Shown here: piece by piece, positions 33,575-41,716 of the stretch
How the letters are laid out: each line of letters opens with the position of its first letter
Position numbering within the stretch: position 1 is the stretch's first letter
Assembly: GCA_016471375.1 (NCBI GenBank)
Contig: WGLZ01000049.1
Coordinates: 1 to 64,000, forward strand
DNA from: Cyanobacteria bacterium RI_101
GTDB lineage: Bacteria > Cyanobacteriota > Cyanobacteriia > Cyanobacteriales > Microcystaceae
Length of the DNA stretch: 64,000 bases
Direction of reading: 5' to 3'
The notes under the pieces: generated by a model
What the model saw: only the letters and a program-made list of their open reading frames with translations
Databases searched by the model: none
Told to the model about the DNA's origin: nothing
Position numbers and translations under genes: made by a program

Positions 33575-35251
33575 ATGTCAACCCTTGAATTAACGACTCC
33601 AGAACTGATCGCCGACTCGGAAGAAACCCTGCGGGTCTGTTCTCTCCACGCCTACGGCTACTGTCCCCGTCTGTTTTATCTAGAAGAAGTCGAGGAGCTT
33701 TATACCCAAGACGCGGCGGTTTTTGCCGGGCGCCGTTTGCATGAAGAATTAGAACCAGAAGCGGAGGGAGATTGGTTAGATCTCTACCTCGAAGATGAAA
33801 TCCTGGGGCTACGGGGGCGGGTGGATGCCCTTAAAACTCAGCAGGGACAACTAGTTCCCTATGAGCATAAGCGGGGACGATCTTTTCGGGATGAAAATAA
33901 GCGCCCCCAAGCCTGGGAAAGCGACCGCCTACAAATTTTGGCCTATTGTTGTCTGCTGGAAGCGACTCAAAAGGTTGCCGTGGCGGAAGGGCGGATTCGT
34001 TACCACGCCGATAATGTGTTAGTTCATATTCCCTTTGACGAGGCTAGTCGGCTTTGGGTTAAGGAAACCATTCAAAAAGCAAGGGCGTTACGGCGCTCTT
34101 CCTATCGTCCGCCGGTGACCGCCAATGAACAGTTATGTACCCGTTGCTCCCTAGCGCCGGTCTGTTTGCCCGAAGAAGCTCGTTTATCTCACAATAAAGA
34201 GTGGCCGGCGACGCGGCTTTTTCCCCAGGATGACGAACGAGAAGTGATTCATGTGTTAGAGCCGGGCGCCCGCGTGGGACGAACCGGAGATCAGTTGAAA
34301 ATTACGCGACGGGAGCAAGCGGAGCAGAAGCTTTCCATTCAACAGGTTTCCCAGGTGGCGCTTCATAGTTTCTCTCAAATTTCTACCCAGGCGCTTCATT
34401 TTCTCGCAGATAAAAATGTGGGCGTTCATTTTATCTCCGGGGGCGGTCGTTATGTGGGTAGTATCGATCCCCGAGGGGGAAGTATCCAGCGCCGGATTGG
34501 GCAGTATCGGGCGTTGACTCAGCCAGAGTTGGCGTTAACGTTAGCCCAGAAGCTGGTCTATTGTCGGGGGGAAAGTCAGCGTAAGTTTTTAATGCGGGGC
34601 CAGCGTTATCAAGAGGGAGAGAACGCTGAATTAGCTTCGGTTATCGCTCAGATGAAAGCTGTGCTTAAACAGGTTTCTCAGGCTCAATCCCTCGGAACTT
34701 TGTTGGGTTTGGAGGGGAATGTCGCAGCGCTCTATTTTGGGGCGTTGCCTCAACTAATTGGCAAGGAAGCGCCGCCGGAAATGCGGTTTTCGGGGCGCAG
34801 TCGCCGTCCGCCGAAGGATCGCTTTAACGCGCTGTTGAGTTTTGGCTACGCGTTGTTGATTAAGGATGTAATGAACGCCATTTTGTTGGTAGGTCTGGAG
34901 CCTGCTTTGGGGTTCTACCATCAGCCGCGCACCCAAGCGCCGCCTTTGGCGTTGGATTTGATGGAGGTGTTTCGGATGCCCCTAGTGGATATGCCGGTTA
35001 TGGCGTCGGTGAATCGGGGGCAGTGGGATGTCTCGGCGGATTTTGAGATTCGCGGCGCTCAGGTTTGGCTGAGCGAGGCGGGACGCCGGAAGTTGATCGA
35101 TCTTTACGAAAGTCGCAAGTCGGAATCTTGGAAGCATCCGGCGACGGGTTATTCTCTGACCTATCGGCGCTTGTTTGAGTTGGAGACTCGGCTTCTGGAG
35201 AAGGAGTGGTCGGGGGAGCCGGGTCTGTTTGGTCGTTTAATTCTACGCTAG
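33575..35251 (+). CDS. cas1: Cas4-Cas1 fusion, MYXAN type
   Basis: A 558-residue fusion. Residues 1-200 are a Cas4 RecB-like nuclease: Cys22 (CSLHAYGYCPRLFYL), GRVDAL, PYEHKRG with the catalytic E-x-K, and the Fe-S cysteines CTRCSLAPVC. Residues about 220-558 are Cas1: the metal Glu in LLGLEGNVAALYFGAL, the His in LGFYHQPRTQAPPLALDLME and the Asp following. Cas4 selects and trims PAM-bearing prespacers and Cas1 integrates them. The fusion ensures equimolar action. Cas2 follows nine bases later. Confidence 0.95.
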   Translation: MSTLELTTPELIADSEETLRVCSLHAYGYCPRLFYLEEVEELYTQDAAVFAGRRLHEELEPEAEGDWLDLYLEDEILGLRGRVDALKTQQGQLVPYEHKRGRSFRDENKRPQAWESDRLQILAYCCLLEATQKVAVAEGRIRYHADNVLVHIPFDEASRLWVKETIQKARALRRSSYRPPVTANEQLCTRCSLAPVCLPEEARLSHNKEWPATRLFPQDDEREVIHVLEPGARVGRTGDQLKITRREQAEQKLSIQQVSQVALHSFSQISTQALHFLADKNVGVHFISGGGRYVGSIDPRGGSIQRRIGQYRALTQPELALTLAQKLVYCRGESQRKFLMRGQRYQEGENAELASVIAQMKAVLKQVSQAQSLGTLLGLEGNVAALYFGALPQLIGKEAPPEMRFSGRSRRPPKDRFNALLSFGYALLIKDVMNAILLVGLEPALGFYHQPRTQAPPLALDLMEVFRMPLVDMPVMASVNRGQWDVSADFEIRGAQVWLSEAGRRKLIDLYESRKSESWKHPATGYSLTYRRLFELETRLLEKEWSGEPGLFGRLILR

Positions 35252-35260
35252 GGGGATGCT

Positions 35261-35554
35261 ATGGCGGAACTCAAGAATTGGTATTTGGTCTGTTACGATA
35301 TCCGTTGCCATAAGCGTTGGCGCAAGGCTTACAAGCTTCTGGACGGCTATGGCGACCGTTTGCAGTACTCTATTTTTCGCTGTTGGCTCAGTCAGCGAAT
35401 GCGGGAAAAGTTACGCTGGGAGTTGGAGCGAATTTTGTCCCCGGAGGATGATCTGATTTTGATCCGGCTTTCGGCTCAATGTGTGAAGGATCTCCCTAAG
35501 TATAATCGAGCGAATACTTGGGTTCTGGAAGAGGGGGGCTTCCGTATTGTCTAG
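35261..35554 (+). CDS. cas2: CRISPR adaptation protein Cas2
   Basis: A 97-residue ferredoxin-fold protein: WYLVCYDIRCHKRWRKAYKL contains the conserved Asp of YDI after strand one; YSIFRCWLS and the late ILIRLSAQC complete the pattern. It bridges Cas1 dimers in the integrase. ATG at 35261 follows the cas1 stop closely. The array leader begins right after its stop. Confidence 0.95.
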   Translation: MAELKNWYLVCYDIRCHKRWRKAYKLLDGYGDRLQYSIFRCWLSQRMREKLRWELERILSPEDDLILIRLSAQCVKDLPKYNRANTWVLEEGGFRIV

Positions 35555-35807
35555 AAAGAGCAGGGATCTCCGGTTGTTGGCGATTCTTTGGGGTCTGAAG
35601 TGACCGGAGTTTCTGCGCTGTCTGGGTTTGGGGGATTTTTGGGGTCTCGGCGGCGCTCGCGAGAGGCTCTAATGCTTTCTGGGTAAGGGTTCATGAGGAT
35701 CTGTTTTCGGCTTTTTGGGAAATTTAGGGGCTTGCCCATGCGGTTGGGGCGGGGCGCTTGTAAAATAGTCTCAGGCTTTAGGCTGGATGGGGTTTTCAGC
35801 CCCCGCC
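35555..35807 (+). promoter_or_regulatory. CRISPR leader
   Basis: This 253-base stretch between cas2 and the first repeat has no gene. It contains TAAAAT at 35761 as a candidate -10 (no good -35 seen) and ends with a small hairpin GGGG-TTTTCAG-CCCC directly before repeat 1. Its leader role is supported by the uniform repeats next to it and the decayed ones at the other end. Confidence 0.75.
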
Positions 35808-38634
35808 GTGCCGAAACCTTGGATGCCGTAAGGCGTTGAGCGCCTGAGCTAGGATGGATACGATTTGACTGGCGTATGTGCCGAAACCTTGGATGCCGTA
35901 AGGCGTTGAGCGCTCAAGTATAGAGCTTTTTCAAGGGTATATGATGGGGTTGTGCCGAAACCTTGGATGCCGTAAGGCGTTGAGCGCAAAATAATGGCCA
36001 AGCCCTTCCTTAAGAACTCCGGTGCCGAAACCTTGGATGCCGTAAGGCGTTGAGCGCGATTGGGGTTAATGGCCCTAGGCTTACTTTTTAGGGTGCCGAA
36101 ACCTTGGATGCCGTAAGGCGTTGAGCGCACTACCGGGCGGCGGAGGCGATAGCGGCCCAAATTGTGCCGAAACCTTGGATGCCGTAAGGCGTTGAGCGCA
36201 GTTGAGTCAGCAGGTAACGGATCTTTCTCCTTTAGTGCCGAAACCTTGGATGCCGTAAGGCGTTGAGCGCTAGCTTTTCCGGGTCACCCGTCCGAGTTTG
36301 GGGTGTGCCGAAACCTTGGATGCCGTAAGGCGTTGAGCGCGTATTTTTGAGTAAGTCCGAGTCTGAAAAAGGTAAGTGCCGAAACCTTGGATGCCGTAAG
36401 GCGTTGAGCGCGACGTAAACGGCTCACCCTGGGGAGACCCCTTAAGTGCCGAAACCTTGGATGCCGTAAGGCGTTGAGCGCACATAAGCCCGGAAGGTTG
36501 GCACATCGGCAGTAAGTGCCGAAACCTTGGATGCCGTAAGGCGTTGAGCGCAAACCGGGGTCCGGCTCCTGCTCGATGATCTCGTCCAAGTGCCGAAACC
36601 TTGGATGCCGTAAGGCGTTGAGCGCGAGCACACATGGGACTATAGGCAGTTACACATCTTGTGCCGAAACCTTGGATGCCGTAAGGCGTTGAGCGCGGCT
36701 ACTACGGGGGCGATGAGCGCCATTGTTTAAGCGGTGCCGAAACCTTGGATGCCGTAAGGCGTTGAGCGCATTTGTCCGGGCTAAAAGGTTTACCGGGGGT
36801 CAGCAGTGCCGAAACCTTGGATGCCGTAAGGCGTTGAGCGCGAGTTATTCACAGTGTTCGCTTTGAAGGCACTGACCAGTGCCGAAACCTTGGATGCCGT
36901 AAGGCGTTGAGCGCTAATAGCGGATTACCCCATAGATTAGAGACTTATGGTGCCGAAACCTTGGATGCCGTAAGGCGTTGAGCGCAGTATATCCGAGGGA
37001 CAGGGATCGCCCTGTTCACCGGGTGCCGAAACCTTGGATGCCGTAAGGCGTTGAGCGCATTCCCGTCAGTGACGCGTGTTAATCGGTGAACCCCGTGCCG
37101 AAACCTTGGATGCCGTAAGGCGTTGAGCGCGAGCCGTGCGAGAGAGGACAAAATACTCTCCAAACAGTGCCGAAACCTTGGATGCCGTAAGGCGTTGAGC
37201 GCAAGTCCATTTTAGAGGGCTTGCTAGGGAGCGTCGCGTGCCGAAACCTTGGATGCCGTAAGGCGTTGAGCGCAGTTCTCCCGCGCCCATTCTACATTTT
37301 TACAATGGTGCCGAAACCTTGGATGCCGTAAGGCGTTGAGCGCTAAGTAGCGGGGATACCGATAGCCTGTTGACAGTCGTGCCGAAACCTTGGATGCCGT
37401 AAGGCGTTGAGCGCGCGTAGTTATCAGTATCCAGAGCCAGCGCAATCACTTCGTGCCGAAACCTTGGATGCCGTAAGGCGTTGAGCGCCTCAGGCTGGGG
37501 GTCGGAAAACGACTCGCCGGAGAGTGCCGAAACCTTGGATGCCGTAAGGCGTTGAGCGCAAGGTCAACTCTATGCCTGAATTGCTTCTCTGGTTTGTGCC
37601 GAAACCTTGGATGCCGTAAGGCGTTGAGCGCCCCCCATCGCTGTACAGGAAAGCCTCAAAAAAATCGTGCCGAAACCTTGGATGCCGTAAGGCGTTGAGC
37701 GCTCATACTGCCAGCAGGCAAGACAATTACTCCTTCGTGCCGAAACCTTGGATGCCGTAAGGCGTTGAGCGCGAGATGGGGAGCAATTTCGCCCCGGTTC
37801 TCATACCGTGCCGAAACCTTGGATGCCGTAAGGCGTTGAGCGCAGGGGTTTCTCGAATTGACCGCTAATATCGCTAGAATGTGCCGAAACCTTTGATGCC
37901 GTAAGGCGTTGAGCGCGGCGGTATTCCGGCGCTGAGTGATTGCCTATACGGTGCCGAAACCTTTGATGCCGTAAGGCGTTGAGCGCCTCCCATCTTAGCC
38001 TAAAATCTAGGATATTAGACAGGTGCCGAAACCTTTGATGCCGTAAGGCGTTGAGCGCCGCTCCGGGACGTTGATGGCCGAGGACGTGCTACCGGTGCCG
38101 AAACCTTTGATGCCGTAAGGCGTTGAGCGCAAACAAGGGATAGACTTCAAAATAGCCTAAATGGTGCCGAAACCTTTGATGCCGTAAGGCGTTGAGCGCA
38201 AATCTTGCATAGGGATAAAGAGGGGCCTAAAGCCCCCCGTGCCGAAACCTTTGATGCCGTAAGGCGTTGAGCGCATGGTAATCAAGAGGTCAAGAGAGAC
38301 CTAAACCCACTAGTGCCGAAACCTTTGATGCCGTAAGGCGTTGAGCGCACGTTGGCATGGGCGGATTCCGCCGGAAGTTCGCTATCGTGCCGAAACCTTT
38401 GATGCCGTAAGGCGTTGAGCGCGCGGTTTCGTGTTCGACGGTGGCTAAAATGTAGGCGTGCCGAAACCTTTGATGCCGTAAGGCGTTGAGCGCGGATGAG
38501 TAGGGCGGTGAGGAGGGATACCGTTGAGGGTGCCGAAACCTTTGATTCCGTAAGGCGTTGAGCGCACCGGGGAACAATTAGGCTACAGTTCAGCGTAAAG
38601 GGTGCCGAAACCTTTGATGCCGTAAGGCGTTGAG

Positions 38635-38717
38635 GAAAAACAGGTATCAGTTAGCAGTTATCAGTCATCAAGTATTTCACTGGTCACTGTTTACTGTTCG
38701 CTGATAACTGTCAAACG
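38635..38717 (+). repeat. Dispersed ~85-bp repeat, copy 1 (inside the array)
   Basis: Starts right after a truncated CRISPR repeat with GAAAAACAGGTATCAGTTAG and ends GATAACTGTCAAACG. The CAGTTATCAG and CTGATAACTG words form inverted pairs. Copies: 39185-39266, 39300-39374, an interrupted one at 41110-41294, and a partial reverse one at about 58105-58143. Confidence 0.8.
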
Positions 38718-39184
38718 GCGCCGAAACCTTTGATGCCAAAAGGCGTTGCTCACGGGTTCTTTGCTTTTATCTTTCTATTGGCGCTGATCTGTGCCGAAAC
38801 CTTTGATGCCACAAGGCGTTGTTCACGCTCTAACTCGCTGGATCGGCGTGATACTGGGCGGGTGCCGAAACCTTTGATGCCGTAAGGCGTTGAGCACGGC
38901 GTTGAGGTGGACGATTGGGGCCGGCCGGTGGCTTATTGTGCCGAAACCTTTGATGCCACAAGGCGTTGTTCGCTGTGTATAAAGGAATGTTGCGGTATGT
39001 CTAAAATGAAGTGCCGAAACCTTTGATGCCGTAAGGCGTTGAGCGCATTTGGGGCGATCACAGTCAATTCACGATCCGCGAGCGCCGAAACCTTTGATGC
39101 CAAAAGGCGTTGAGCGCGACAAGCTCGGCTCCACCACCGCCGTCAAACTTTGTGCCGAAACCTTTGATGCCAAAAGGCGTTGAG

Positions 39185-39266
39185 GAAAACAGGTATCAGT
39201 TAGCAGTTATCAGTTATCAAATATTTCACTGGTCACTGTTTACTGTTAGCTGATAACTGTCAAACG
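39185..39266 (+). repeat. Dispersed ~85-bp repeat, copy 2 (inside the array)
   Basis: Nearly identical to copy 1, again placed between a CRISPR repeat cut at TTGAG and a repeat starting GCGC. The repeat-plus-insert unit therefore looks tandemly duplicated. Confidence 0.8.
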
Positions 39267-39299
39267 GCGCTGAAACCTTTGATGCCAAAAGGCGTTGAG

Positions 39300-39374
39300 G
39301 AAAAACAGGTATCAGTTAGCAGTGAGCAGTCATCAAGTATTTCACTGGTCACTGTTTACTGTTAGCCGATAACT
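39300..39374 (+). repeat. Dispersed ~85-bp repeat, copy 3 (end of array)
   Basis: Follows the last recognisable CRISPR repeat at TTGAGG and diverges after GCCGATAACTT, where array-derived sequence stops. Between here and 39626 there is a lone I-E-like repeat and a short coding-like fragment but no complete gene. Confidence 0.75.
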
Positions 39375-39401
39375 TGCTCAAGATGCGCTCAGGGTGGCTA
39401 A

Positions 39402-39430
39402 ATCCTCCCCACAGGCGTGGGGGTGAACCG
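39402..39430 (+). repeat. Solitary type I-E-like CRISPR repeat
   Basis: ATCCTCCCCACAGGCGTGGG plus GGTGAACCG, 29 bases. CCCCAC-AGGC-GTGGGG gives the I-E stem-loop, and GTGAACCG is the I-E 3' handle pattern. No second copy is found one unit downstream. It looks like a leftover from another array. Confidence 0.65.
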
Positions 39431-39484
39431 CTTCGTCCGCGGAACCGGCGGTAGTCGATACGGAGCTATATCCTCGATCCCGCC

Positions 39485-39552
39485 GAGGTTTATGGCCCAG
39501 ACTTCCCTAGCGAAACCTTCCCGGCGCTGAAAAACGGCGACATCAAGAAATA
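39485..39552 (+). pseudogene. Possible 3' end of a lost gene
   Basis: A reading frame gives ILDPAEVYGPDFPSETFPAL then KNGDIKK and a TAG. It has a stop just upstream and no start codon. I do not recognise it; it may be the tail of a cassette gene. Confidence 0.25.
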
Positions 39553-39626
39553 GGGCGAATATCGCGCCCTGCGCCTAGTTATTAGCCGCCTAGGATATGA
39601 TAGGTTATTGAGGAGGATGCCAAATA

Positions 39627-39959
39627 ATGAAATTGCCTAATCCTGATCAAGTTTACATTGATGATAATAAACTGATCGGCTACTCCCTCAACTTTACCCA
39701 TGCTGATGGACAACATAAAGCCCGTGTTTTTAAATCAGCATTAAACATAACAACAGAAAATCTAGAAATCCTTAAAAATGCCCTTATACAAGCCGTATTA
39801 AATTATGAAGCAATTCCCGAAAAAAGTAACCAATACGGACAAAAATATGTTATTGACTTTCCCCTTGTTAATAAAAGTCAAACTGCTGTTATCCATAGCG
39901 TCTGGATAGTTAGAAAAGATGAAAATTTTCCTCGTCTAGTGACCTGTTATGTACTTTAA
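39627..39959 (+). CDS. DUF6883-like protein, putative toxin of a DUF6883/DUF4926 pair
   Basis: A 110-residue protein LPNPDQVYIDDNKLIGYSLN, then HKARVFKSALNITTENLEIL and TAVIHSVWIVRKDENFPRLV TCYVL. The pattern of an N-terminal pro-rich start, H-K-A-R-VF, and a final W-I-V-R strand fits the DUF6883 family. GAGGA precedes the ATG. A DUF4926 gene follows 14 bases later, a pairing seen in many cyanobacteria and suspected to be a toxin-antitoxin or toxin-immunity unit. The toxin role is not established. Confidence 0.65.
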   Translation: MKLPNPDQVYIDDNKLIGYSLNFTHADGQHKARVFKSALNITTENLEILKNALIQAVLNYEAIPEKSNQYGQKYVIDFPLVNKSQTAVIHSVWIVRKDENFPRLVTCYVL

Positions 39960-39973
39960 AAAGGAGCAAATTT

Positions 39974-40255
39974 ATGAAATTACTAGATGTTGTCGCCTTA
40001 ATCGAAGATCTTCCTGAACTTAACCTATATCAAGGTAACGTAGGAACCATTGTTGAAGAATATGAGCCTAACATTTTTGAAGTCGAATTTAGCGACTCCA
40101 CCGGAAAAGCCTACGCCATCGAAACCTTAAACGCCTCCCAACTCATGACTCTTTATCATCACCCATTACAAATCAACAAAGAATCGATTTGCGCTACGCA
40201 GTCTTTAACCGACTACAGCAACTTAGTTCAAAGGTTATCAAAAGCGCCGAGCTAG
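39974..40255 (+). CDS. DUF4926 protein with a chimeric C-terminal tail
   Basis: A 93-residue protein. Residues 1-66 (KLLDVVALIEDLPELNLYQG NVGTIVEEYEPNIFEVEFSD) are a standard DUF4926 small beta-barrel. The family normally ends soon after LMTLYHHPLQI; here the last 25 residues come from sequence also found at 43626-43690 and are out of frame with that gene, so they look like read-through into a repeat. A GGAG sits before the ATG. It is the partner of the DUF6883 gene. Confidence 0.75.
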   Translation: MKLLDVVALIEDLPELNLYQGNVGTIVEEYEPNIFEVEFSDSTGKAYAIETLNASQLMTLYHHPLQINKESICATQSLTDYSNLVQRLSKAPS

Positions 40256-40344
40256 TAGAAGTTTATAACTTAGCGGAGAGTTTACGCCGCCCCCCTAGCG
40301 CCGTTATCATAGGAGACAATCCACTCATCTCGTTTCAACAGTCG
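40212..40344 (+). repeat. Cassette-junction repeat R2, copy A, with upstream P block
   Basis: Block P (40212-40296, CAGCAACTTAGTTCAAAGGT and then GCGGAGAGTTTACGCCGCC) recurs at 43636-43716. R2 proper is 40297-40344, AGCGCCGTTATCATAGGAGA to TTTCAACAGTCG, followed by GCGCT so that AGCGCCG and CGGCGCT are inverted ends. Confidence 0.75.
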
Positions 40345-40390
40345 GCGCTGTCCATAAGACTCGCCACCGTTATGCAATGGAGGTAAACCT

Positions 40391-40600
40391 ATGCTAATCC
40401 AAAAAATCATTGATGAGCTTCAGGAAATTCCAGAAGAAAAACTTGATCTGCTCTACGCTTTAATCCTCGACTTCCGTTCAAACCTCCATCAGGAATCCCT
40501 TCAGCCCCGACGCCCCGGTTTACTTCAAGGCGAACTAGGCGGCGCTTTTTTTGAGCCTTTACCAGAAGAAGAACTAGATTTATGGGAAACCAATACTTGA
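40391..40600 (+). CDS. vapB: VapB-type antitoxin
   Basis: A 69-residue protein MLIQKIIDELQEIPEEKLDL LYALILDF, then GLLQGELGGAFFEPLPEEEL DLW. The C-terminal half is the toxin-wrapping segment seen in cyanobacterial antitoxins paired with PIN toxins. It overlaps the VapC gene by 19 bases. A broken copy of its last 20 or so codons is at 43192-43250. Confidence 0.78.
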   Translation: MLIQKIIDELQEIPEEKLDLLYALILDFRSNLHQESLQPRRPGLLQGELGGAFFEPLPEEELDLWETNT

Positions 40601-40980
40601 TTGATACTCACATTTTACTTTGGTGGCTTTTTAATGATCGTAAACCTGATAAAATAAGTTACGGAATTTTAGAAAATCCCCAAAATAAGATTTTTGTTAG
40701 TAGCGCATCTACTTGGGAAATTGCCACTAAATATCGTATTGGTAAATTGCCAGAAGCTGAAGAATTAGTGTTAAATTATTATAAAATTCTTCAAAAGACG
40801 CAATTTGAGGAACTCCCTATTTCTGCCGCTCACGCCCTAAGAGCTGGCCTTTTACCGATCAATCACCGAGATCCTTTTGACCGCATGATTATGGCTCAAG
40901 CTGAATTAGAAAATATGCCTGTCGTCACCCATGATCCAGCTTTTGCGGTTCGTTTTATACAGGTCTTGCCCAAAAAATAA
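40582..40980 (+). CDS. vapC: VapC-type PIN-domain toxin
   Basis: A 132-residue PIN RNase: IDTHILLWWLF gives the first Asp, ASTWEIATKYRIGKL the Glu of the COG3744-type VapC, HRDPFDRMIMAQAELE the next acidic pair, and VTHDPAF the last. All catalytic acids are present. It should cleave tRNA or rRNA when released from the antitoxin. A degenerate copy of its N-terminus is at 43248-43298. Confidence 0.92.
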   Translation: MGNQYLIDTHILLWWLFNDRKPDKISYGILENPQNKIFVSSASTWEIATKYRIGKLPEAEELVLNYYKILQKTQFEELPISAAHALRAGLLPINHRDPFDRMIMAQAELENMPVVTHDPAFAVRFIQVLPKK

Positions 40981-41121
40981 ACTTTCCCCAGCAAAGCGTG
41001 TCAATGCCCGATCCTCTTCTGCAAATTATCTATACTACTAGGCTGAATACTTTCATAAACTTAAAAAATAGGATAGTTTTTATAACCTTTAATTCCATAA
41101 AACGTTGAGGAAAAACAGGTA

Positions 41122-41230
41122 TAGCAGGCCTAAGTGAATCATGAACAGGGTTCGATTCACGCCCCCCTTTCCAAGGGGGGTTGGGGGGGATAATCCTTTG
41201 ATTGTGTTCACCACCCATTTAGGCCTGCCA
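41122..41230. repeat. 109-bp MITE-like element, copy 2
   Basis: TAGCAGGCCTAAGTG ... CATTTAGGCCTGCCA, exactly 109 bp and flanked by TA on each side, inside a copy of the 85-bp repeat (CAGGTA|TCAGTTAGC). The uninterrupted copies at 38635 and 39185 show the empty site, proving insertion with TA duplication. Confidence 0.85.
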
Positions 41231-41311
41231 TATCAGTTAGCAGTTATCAAGTATTTCACTAGTCACTGTTTACTGTTATCAGCTAACAGTAAAACGGCGC
41301 CGACCCCCTTA

Positions 41312-41395
41312 AGCGCCGTTATCATAGGAGACAATCCACTCATCTCGTCTCAACAGTCGCCATCATCCTATGTCCCTTCGGAAATATAGAACTCT
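41312..41395 (+). repeat. Cassette-junction repeat R2, copy B
   Basis: AGCGCCGTTATCATAGGAGA through CAACAGTCGCCATC, extended by CTATGTCCCTTCGGAAATAT, which provides the start of the gene at 41370. The same extension is found in copy F at 44063. Confidence 0.8.
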
Positions 41396-41708
41396 CCGCC
41401 GCCGGAGCGCCGCCCCAGCCACGCCCCTGCAAGAAGCCATCCAAACCGGCGCTATTCCCCCCGACTCTGCGGAAATTTTACGAGACCTCTTGAAATTGCG
41501 GGTTGCCACTCCCAGTAACCTGGCGCTGGAGACCGGACGACTCGGACAGGGCCTATCCGAAAAATTAGAACAGCTAGAAGCCAACGGGTGGGTCAAGAGC
41601 GAACCCATTATCAATGGAGTTGAGAAAAAAATATACTATCCATCAAGTCAATATATTAAATCTCGTCAGTTAGCCAGCCGTAGCTCTCAATCCGTTTATT
41701 CCCACTAA
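41370..41708 (+). CDS. Small winged-helix-like protein
   Basis: A 112-residue protein. Its first ten residues (MSLRKYRTLRR) are encoded inside repeat R2. Residues about 30-95 (PDSAEILRDLLKLRVATPSN, then GRLGQGLSEKLEQLEANGWV and IYYPSSQYI) look like a winged helix of the MarR/ArsR kind. It ends eight bases before a membrane-protein gene, suggesting a two-gene unit with a regulator first. No named family recognised. Confidence 0.55.
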   Translation: MSLRKYRTLRRRSAAPATPLQEAIQTGAIPPDSAEILRDLLKLRVATPSNLALETGRLGQGLSEKLEQLEANGWVKSEPIINGVEKKIYYPSSQYIKSRQLASRSSQSVYSH

Positions 41709-41716
41709 ACCGAACC

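Larger units (their letters stand above)
35808..39299 (+). CRISPR. CRISPR array, about 48 repeats of 36 bp
   Basis: The 36-bp repeat begins GTGCCGAAACCTTGGATGCC and ends GTAAGGCGTTGAGCGC. Repeat 1 is 35808-35843 and spacers are mostly 34-38 bp. ATGCC-GTAA-GGCGT forms the hairpin expected for Cas6 cleavage. Repeats 1-29 (to 37843) have CTTGGATG; from repeat 30 (37881) they read CTTTGATG. Repeats 41-48 vary in loop and 3' end (AAAA or ACAA loops, GTTCAC, GCTCAC, GCGCC start), keeping the GCC/GGC stem. Two spacer positions, after repeats 40 and 47, hold an ~83-bp dispersed repeat instead of a spacer. Decay at the 3' side fixes the leader at the 5' side. Confidence 0.98.

Noticed and set aside
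25999-35554. CRISPR-associated transposon (CAST)
   Set aside because: cas1, cas2, cas4 and an intact cas3 are present and no tnsA/B/C or tniQ gene is in the window, so this is a defence-type locus.
35849-38577. Minus-strand open frames across the CRISPR array
   Set aside because: They repeat ALNALRHPRFRH or AQRLTASKVSA, which is only the translated CRISPR repeat.
40189-40386. Separate 65-residue gene overlapping the DUF4926 end
   Set aside because: It is made of block P plus repeat R2; the same peptide piece occurs at the end of the 43498 gene. I treat it as repeat sequence.
41145-41160. tRNA T-loop-like GGTTCGATTC
   Set aside because: It belongs to the 109-bp MITE-like element; no acceptor stem or anticodon arm can be drawn. 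No tRNA or rRNA gene was found in the window.
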